This document shows positions 57,645 to 64,000 of a DNA stretch of 64,000 nucleotides, piece after piece. Each line of letters begins with the position of its first letter. The first letter of the stretch is position 1. A program made the translations under genes and the position numbers. The DNA comes from Austropuccinia psidii (taxonomy: Eukaryota; Basidiomycota; Pucciniomycetes; Pucciniales; Sphaerophragmiaceae): positions 36,597,686 through 36,661,685 of the forward strand of contig JALGQZ010000006.1 of assembly GCA_023105745.1 (NCBI GenBank), in the 5' to 3' direction. The notes under the pieces were generated by a model. That model worked only from the letters and a program-made list of their open reading frames with translations. It ran no database searches and had not been told where the DNA came from.

Positions 57645-60600
57645 TACTGAATTAAAATTTAATATTATGTAGTTTCCATTATTTTTATTCATTGCCCCAT
57701 ACTCTAAATATCCACTATTGATTAATAGAAAAAAGTCCTCAATAGAACTCATTCTTATTATGGAAATAATCTTCTTCAATGAATATCTGTGAATAAATCT
57801 TACAGAAATTCCTTTGTCTTTTCCATTTAAAATGATCAAAACACCTCACATATTCCCACCATTACAAAAGATCAATCTGTATATTTTTTTGAATGAAAAA
57901 CTCCAACATATAAACAGAATTTTTTAATAAATGAAACATTTTCCGACCAAATCTTCCACCATAACATATGTTCCTCTTTTATTCAACAATTTATATATTT
58001 TTAAAAGGTATATTTTCTTAATAAATAAACATATGATTTTCTAATTACTCATTGATATTCTACCTTTATTCACAAAACATTGTTTCCTAAAGTCTTGCAA
58101 GTTTAATTTCTGGATATTCATTTATGTAAATAATGGGTGTTTTTTTGCATATCTGTACTATTATCTAAATTATTAAAAAAACTTCATCTGAAATCCATCC
58201 TTACAGAATCATAAGGTGCTATCAACATGATGAAAATGCTCAATATTTAATTTCTGTTCAGATTTTAATTTCCTTTCATGTTGATCATAATCATCTATGA
58301 AACAATATGGTACTTAAAATTGACTTTATTTTTTTCCAAATTATTGAAGGTTGTTTTATATTCCTCATCATTATTCACATTAGATCCATTTTATCACAAA
58401 TTTGGAAAGAGAAAAAGTATTAAATTTTTAAATTTCCCATTTCTGGCTCAATCTTCTTCATCTTTAAGTTAATTATGTATTTCCAGAAATTTTTATTCCT
58501 TCTTTTCAATTTTTCTTAGTAGACAAAATCTTATCATTTGGAGATTTGTTTTGTAAACAGTGAAAATCATCCTCATGATGAATTTTAATAAGCAGCAAAA
58601 ATAAAAAACAAATTAAAAATTTATCATTCAATTTCAAACTTGAAATTTTATCAAAATTTGATTTTATATTGAATATTTTGATGTGTTTTTTCAATTAATA
58701 TAAAACATTCAATTTTTGTCTTTAATTGTTTTCAATTTTTATTTTCCTTTGATATTTTTGTAATTTATTTTATGTTTTCATTTGTTTTTATTTTTTAAAA
58801 CAAAAAATATTCTTATTTTTTTTTTCATTCCATTTTTATTATTTCTTTTATTTTTTTGTTCGATGCAAATATTCTAAATCAGTATAGAAACACTTATTTG
58901 AAGCTATATCTGGCCATTTGTTTTTATGGATCTATCAAAAGTAAAAAACCATATATGACTCCAAATCAGTGTTTATAAACCTATTTTGAGTATTTTAAGC
59001 CCACAAACTAATTAAAAAATTAAAACCAAATTCAATCATCATTAAAATTAAAAAATAAAAAAAGAAATAAAGAATGGAAGTTCAAAAAATTGAAGGAATG
59101 CAAAATTCCAGAAAAACTGAAATTGAATCTTACAAAAAGAAAAAAATTGGAAGATCAAAAAAATATAATAATAAAATTAAAAAAAATTGAAAAATTGAAA
59201 AAATTGAAAGTGGAAAAGTTTAAAATGAAACAATACAAAAAAAAGTGAAAATTAAAAAACAATAAGATAAAAAAATTAACCATCTGATAAGATCACTAAT
59301 AAATTTAAATAAATTCAAATTAAAAAAAATTTAATAGATTAAATAAATCAAAAAAGCCACAAATTCAAAAATCCAAATAAAGTAAGAAGATTAAAAACCA
59401 AAGAGAAATAAGAAAAACAGTTACAAAAAAGCATGCAAAAATGAAAAATATCAATATTATTGAAAATAATATTGTTTAAATGTGGAAGTAATTTTAAAAA
59501 TAAAATCAGTAAAAAATAAAGGTAAGAATAAATTAAATTCATATTAAATAAATAAAAAACTGTTTAAAAATATGGTAGAAGCATAAGGAAGCATATTTCT
59601 TTGAGAATTGCTATATATGTCAAAAACCATACATTTTTATGTAAAAATGTGGATCAGAATATATTCAAGTTGAAATTGGCTTGACATTTTATTGTTGTAT
59701 CTTAACATAATCAAAATAAATTGAGAAAATCTCAAATGCCAAAAATATTACATGTTTCAAAATGATTGATAATCTTATTGAGTGTCTTTCTTTGATATAA
59801 TTTGATTCATTTTATGTGTGAGTGATTTGAATTAATCACAACAGACATGCTCTTCCCTTTTTTATAATTCAGTAAGGTATAACAATAATTAGTTATTAAG
59901 TAATCCAACATCTGACTTGTGTCCAACTTGACTACAACCCAGCCAGCGAAAGTGAGTTGGACAAATTTTTGAGCCAAATTTAAATTAAGGTAAAAAGAAG
60001 ATTCATCCAAGTCTCCAAGAAAAGTAAAAAAACACCGAAAGCTTTCAGGAGAATTTGATTAAACAATTTAAAAGAAAATTCCAAAGGATAATCTTATTTT
60101 CTCTCAATCATATAGTTGAGTATTTTATACTAAGTGCTTTTATCAAGAAAAGAAGTTTTTATCACATTAAATACCTGTTATATAGATACATTTATGGAGA
60201 TATCTCTTTCTAAAAATTTGAAGAATAGATCATTTAGAAACTGCTTTAAATAAACATTCTTTAATTTCTAAAGCTAGATAGTAAACTCATTAGAATTTAA
60301 TAATTATTTCCATTGGGATTAATCGTGAAAGATGGGTTTAAAGATTTAATTCAATTACTTCCACTCTTATTAATCTCAATCAAGAAAATGAAAGAATAAC
60401 CACGAATTCTTACCATGAAATCAATTTGCATCTTTTTTCCATTTAGAAAAGAAATCTTTCAAAAATAATATATCTTTAAAAATAAAATTATCCTTTTTTC
60501 TGTATGGGAAAACAGTTTATTTTGAAACAACTGTATAGATTTAAAATCCACCTTTTCAGCTTCAGAAATTTCATTTTTGGAAAAATTGATTTAAAAGCTT

Positions 60601-61930
60601 TTTGAATGAAGCAAGTGAATCATATTCATTTGAAAATGCTTAATTCTTCAATATCTATGGCCTGAATTCATATTTTTTAAAAAAAAGTCAAATAAAAAGC
60701 TGGTACCAAATTACAGTTGAGAAATATATTTCGATTTATATATAGATTTAGTTTCAAAGTTCTTAATAAAGCTTTCAGCTTTGCGGAATAATCTAAAAAA
60801 TGCAAGTGGAACACACAAATGAAAGTTCTTTTTTGAATTCCGTTTTTAGAGTACGAAGAATCTCATTAATTCCTTTTATAGAGCTCATTAATTACATCAA
60901 ACTATGTGAATCTTTCAATCTATATTTTGAAATACATGTTTTTTTTTCAAAATAAATGGAAAAATATGATTAAATTTGTTTTATTGTATGCCATAGTTGA
61001 AGATTATCAGAAATTGAAAATATCTGAAAGGTGGATTCTTTGAAGCATAGAGTTTTAGATCCTTCAGTATCAAGAGGTAGATTTAATGACATAAATTTTG
61101 AAAATTAATAAACAAAATGAGCTCATTGAAAAATATTAGCCATACCACTAGTTTGAGCTTATTATATTAATCTAAATATAATCCATGAATATTCATTGAT
61201 CTGATAATCAAAAATGAATTCTTTATCAAAACGTATTCATTGGAGAGAGAGTTTTCAAATTAGCTATATAACTCTCACAACCAAACAAATCCTTTCTTTT
61301 TTAAATATTCTTATGAATCTGTTACTTCAATTCTAAATATCTATAGAATTCATTGCATTCATATAATGGTAAATGGGCTTTTCAATAATGTTAATTTTTC
61401 TGGTTTTCAATTACGTGCCAATAGCTCTATCAAAGTTCATCTATTCTAAGATCCAAATCTTTTTATGAAACAAATAATTTCCTCCAAAAAATAAGTATGA
61501 GAAAAGGTAATAAGAATATCATTAAAATAATTACCTACCTCAATTTATATTTGAGACTACACAAAAACTTGTGAATTGATTACTCATTCTCTTATTATGT
61601 GCACCATAGTACATACTTCAAATCCAAATTGAACTATTATTAATATCAATAATCAAAAAATATGAGTATTAAATTTATTTTTGAAATTTGTGGCTTTAAG
61701 AGGGAGCATTAATCCATTCACCCATTTTTTATTTGGAGAAATCATTATTAGTTTTCTGATTTTTATCTGGAAAATGAAGAATTATTGAGGAAATGAGTTA
61801 AAATTAATTTCCTCACCACATTAGGATATAATTAATTATTTCAAATTATATACTTGATACAAATTATATAATATTTCCTAATTAATTCTAATCAAGTGAT
61901 TTATTCTAAAACTTTTGTATATATTGAATA
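57645..61930. other. 4.3 kb of AT-rich sequence without recognisable genes
   Basis: No coding similarity is seen. It includes a strongly strand-asymmetric T-rich then A-rich segment (58690-59330). The nine bases before the MULE copy at 61931 are TATTGAATA, the expected left half of its target duplication. Confidence 0.5.
58690..59330. repeat. T-rich to A-rich switch, imperfect inverted repeat
   Basis: About 180 bp of nearly pure T-rich sequence (58690-58870) is followed, after a 170-bp spacer, by about 290 bp of A-rich sequence (59040-59330). CATTCCATTTTTATTATTTC in the first arm pairs loosely with GAAATAAAGAATGGAAG in the second. Confidence 0.45.
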
Positions 61931-62641
61931 GGGTGTTGGTAAACACACGTAAGCTTTTAGTAAAAACACGTAAGTGACCTTAATTTTCAAAAAAAATTCC
62001 TCAGGCTCAGTTTTGAGGATTTTTTTAATTTTTTTTTTGCCATATTTTTCCCGACTTGACATGTCAATAAGCACAAATTTTTTCAACATTTTTTTTTTTG
62101 CCAAATTTCACAAATTTGGCCAATATGCCAAAATGGCATATTTTTTTCAAAAATTCATTTAAAATCTTCCCACTTATGAATTTCCTTAATTTTTTTTTTT
62201 AAAATAAAGGGTTCAATGTGAAGAATAAAGCACCAGAATCCCATAATTTTGGGAATTTTTTTGGGTGGGACAAGTGAAGGCGCAAAAAGGGTTTTTTTTC
62301 AAATGTTTTTTCCCATCATTGTAATATGCCTATTTTTAAAAAGTGAATTTAATAACTTCCCACTTATGAATTTCCTTCATTTTTTTTTTAAAATTAAAGG
62401 GTTCAATCTGGAAAATAAAGAACCAGAAGCTCATGAATTGGGAAAAATGTTTGGGTGGGACAACAAGTGAAGGCGCAATGAGTGTTTTTTTTTAACTGTT
62501 TTTTCTCTTGTGTGTAATATGACTATTTTCAAGTACAAACGTTCCACATTTTTGATAAAAAATGAGACTGAAGTGGGATTTAAGCAATAAATATGACTGA
62601 GGAGGGGGATAATTGGCATAAATTGTATATACAAAAATCAT

Positions 62642-63265
62642 TCAATCAGAATCAACCTCCAAAATAGTGGGTTTTTTCTGAGAGGGGGGAGGAAGATTGG
62701 ACAAATACAACATTCTGTGTTTCTTAAATGTATCAGCCCACCCCAGGGCTTGTGGTTGGGCATGAATCTCCCAGTTCACAGTAATGGGGGGGACTGGATA
62801 AACTTTAGAAATGATGATGTCCAAAGGAACAAAATGAGCACAACTATTCAAGAAGCAGATGAAAATGGGGGGATTATCATTTGGAGGACAGAAATAAGGG
62901 AAAAAAGAAAAATATTGGGCTGTGGAATAAAAGAAAACTGGTCTTTTATACTTATTTGCAATTGGATCCCCCATGTCAGGCATGGACATCCACTTGCTTT
63001 TTGGAGCCTGGCCAACATCTTCATACCATTCAATTCTTTCCAAATAGGAGGATACTGAGGGAATTAAGGTGTTAATGGCTTCATAAAGGTCTTGATTTTG
63101 TTGAATTTCTTCAGCCAAGTCACCTCTGACATCAGCCCATTGATCTTGAGTCTTGTAAATGAAGTGGGATACTGTTCTGTAGCCACAGTTTCCATCACCC
63201 TGGACATTGATGGCCTTGAAGGTGTATTTCAATATAAACTTGGGCAAGTCTTCTGAGCCAGTTAT
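62642..63265 (-). CDS. OTU cysteine protease exon of MULE copy 2 (intact)
   Basis: From the splice acceptor at 63266, the exon reads without interruption to the stop at 62642, about 207 residues. The order is ITGSEDLPKF, active-site QGDGNCGYRTVSHF, WADVRGDLAEEI, SSYLERIEWYEDVGQAPKSK, FICFLNSCAHFVPLDI with the putative catalytic His, WEIHAQPQALGWADTFKKHR, and the tail KKPTILEVDSD. Length and motif spacing fit a compact OTU domain of roughly 130-180 residues plus a tail. It is the C-terminal exon of the transposase gene, spliced from 63345. The intact frame here, next to a broken one in copy 1, defines the true coding sequence. Confidence 0.82.
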   Translation of the reverse strand: MTGSEDLPKFILKYTFKAINVQGDGNCGYRTVSHFIYKTQDQWADVRGDLAEEIQQNQDLYEAINTLIPSVSSYLERIEWYEDVGQAPKSKWMSMPDMGDPIANKYKRPVFFYSTAQYFSFFPYFCPPNDNPPIFICFLNSCAHFVPLDIIISKVYPVPPITVNWEIHAQPQALGWADTFKKHRMLYLSNLPPPSQKKPTILEVDSD

Positions 63266-63344
63266 CTGATAAAATAAGTTCAAAAAATGAATAAATATCA
63301 AAATAAACAACATAAAATTACATTAAAAAGAATCAGAAACTCAC

Positions 63345-64000
63345 AAACAGCTTGGAGCATTCATCACTTGTGTGATAGTTGCTTTGACAATGCTCACAGG
63401 TCAAGTCAATTTCATCATAGATATTCAAACTGGTGGCAGGCTTGTGTGATTTTCTTTGTGATGTTTTGCTTCCAATTGCCAATCTTCTTGACCTTCTAAT
63501 GGTTACTTCTGATTTATTTAATTCAGTTGCTGAGGGTAGTGAATCTGATGAACTGATGGATTTAGATAATGAGTCCTCAGAATCTTCAGAATCTTCAGAT
63601 GAGTCCACTTCCATAATTGGAAGGGGACATTTGACTGGGATCTTGAAGTTGTTGTGCTGGTCACTTTTGATGGGGGTCTTCCTCTTCTCTTGGATTGACT
63701 TTCAATAATTTCAAATCTTGAAGGTTCTCTTTTGTTTTTATTCTTGGCTCCTTGGGGTATTCCATGGATATTCTTGCATTCTAGAGGGTCTTCATAATAT
63801 TGATCATCCTCTTGACTCTTGGGAATTTGATCAAATGGGACTTTTTCAGTCAAAACATCTTGAAAATGTTGGAGTATTGGAGTGATTTCTGCCATTGGTC
63901 TTTGGAACAGGTCTTCCCCAATGTCTTCAAATATTCTCTTGGCTTCATTCTTTCTTTCTTTTTCAACACTTTGATCATCACCTTGAAAACCAGTCTGAGA
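63345..64000 (-). pseudogene. MULE copy 2, exon 3 (AT-hook, CCHC knuckle), with one frameshift
   Basis: This part keeps residues that are lost in copy 1: EDPLECKNIHG (Glu where copy 1 has TAA) and the knuckle CEHCQSNYHTSDEC, a C-x2-C-x4-H-x4-C pattern whose Gln codon is TAA in copy 1. The AT-hook SKRRGRPPSK and a Ser/Asp/Glu-rich linker (DSSEDSEDSEDSLSKS, one SED repeat longer than copy 1) lie between. A one-base loss near 63620 breaks the frame after TTTSRSQSNVP. The 5' part is outside the window. Confidence 0.8.

Larger units (their letters stand above)
61931..64000 (-). mobile_element. MULE DNA transposon, copy 2 (left part; runs off window)
   Basis: The left end is complete: GGGTGTTGGTAAACACACG, then AGTAAAAACACGTAAGTGAC. 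From there to 64000 it is collinear with 46620-48660 of copy 1 at very high identity, including the 190-bp duplication (62166 and 62356) and the third intron (63266-63344). The transposase core and right end lie beyond the window. Confidence 0.9.

Overview
This is a strongly AT-rich, CpG-poor eukaryotic window made almost entirely of nested and decayed transposable elements. I found no ordinary host gene, rRNA gene or convincing tRNA gene. The element families point to a rust fungus (Pucciniales). They include chromodomain Ty3/Gypsy elements with a distinctive protease/linker/integrase, a Tnp2 (EnSpm/CACTA-type) transposon with its companion gene, a BED-finger hAT, and a MULE transposase fused to an OTU protease. 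Short 70-90 nt spliceosomal introns fit a basidiomycete. A large, TE-bloated genome such as that of a myrtle-rust relative is plausible, but this is inferred from recalled family resemblance, not from a search.

Layout. (1) 1-3499: a minus-strand LTR (family B, running off the left edge) split by a complete solo LTR of a second family (A, 689-2857) with a perfect 5-bp target duplication. (2) 3500-18110: a minus-strand Gypsy element or pair of elements. Reading on the minus strand: primer-binding site 18110-18098, gag 17990-15750, protease near 15.7-15.4 kb, pol linker to about 13.8 kb, then about 7 kb of inserted material (13.6-6.6 kb), then reverse transcriptase, RNase H, integrase and a polypurine tract at 3500-3511 against the LTR. 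The inserted material holds a 780-bp MULE-derived MITE, an LTR-like block with 83-bp tandem repeats, a gag remnant and a spaced inverted repeat. (3) 18113-20848: a partial and then a complete further copy of LTR B. (4) 20849-24905: a plus-strand Gypsy pol (protease to chromodomain) full of stops and frameshifts, followed by a 2.1-kb LTR of family A (25041-27135).

(5) 28099-35775: a 7.7-kb Tnp2 transposon with matching 48-bp terminal inverted repeats. It holds a plus-strand transposase with in-frame stops and a minus-strand acidic companion gene. A tRNA-like segment abuts its right end. (6) 36.05-37.66 kb: an LTR of family C (+), whose inverted copy lies at 55.98-57.64 kb. Between them sit a hAT transposase remnant (38.3-40.3 kb), AT-rich sequence, and (7) a 4.4-kb MULE (46581-50997). 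The MULE gene encodes, in order, a FAR1-like zinc finger, DDE transposase, SWIM-like motif, AT-hook, CCHC knuckle and OTU cysteine protease across four exons. (8) 61931 to the window end: the left part of a second, nearly identical MULE copy, with an intact OTU exon.

The main biological interest is the transposase-OTU fusion, readable because the two copies carry different lesions. Also notable are the inverted CCAAT-box arrays shared by unrelated LTR promoters, and CpG-to-TpG/CpA decay seen when the MITE is compared with the younger MULE termini.
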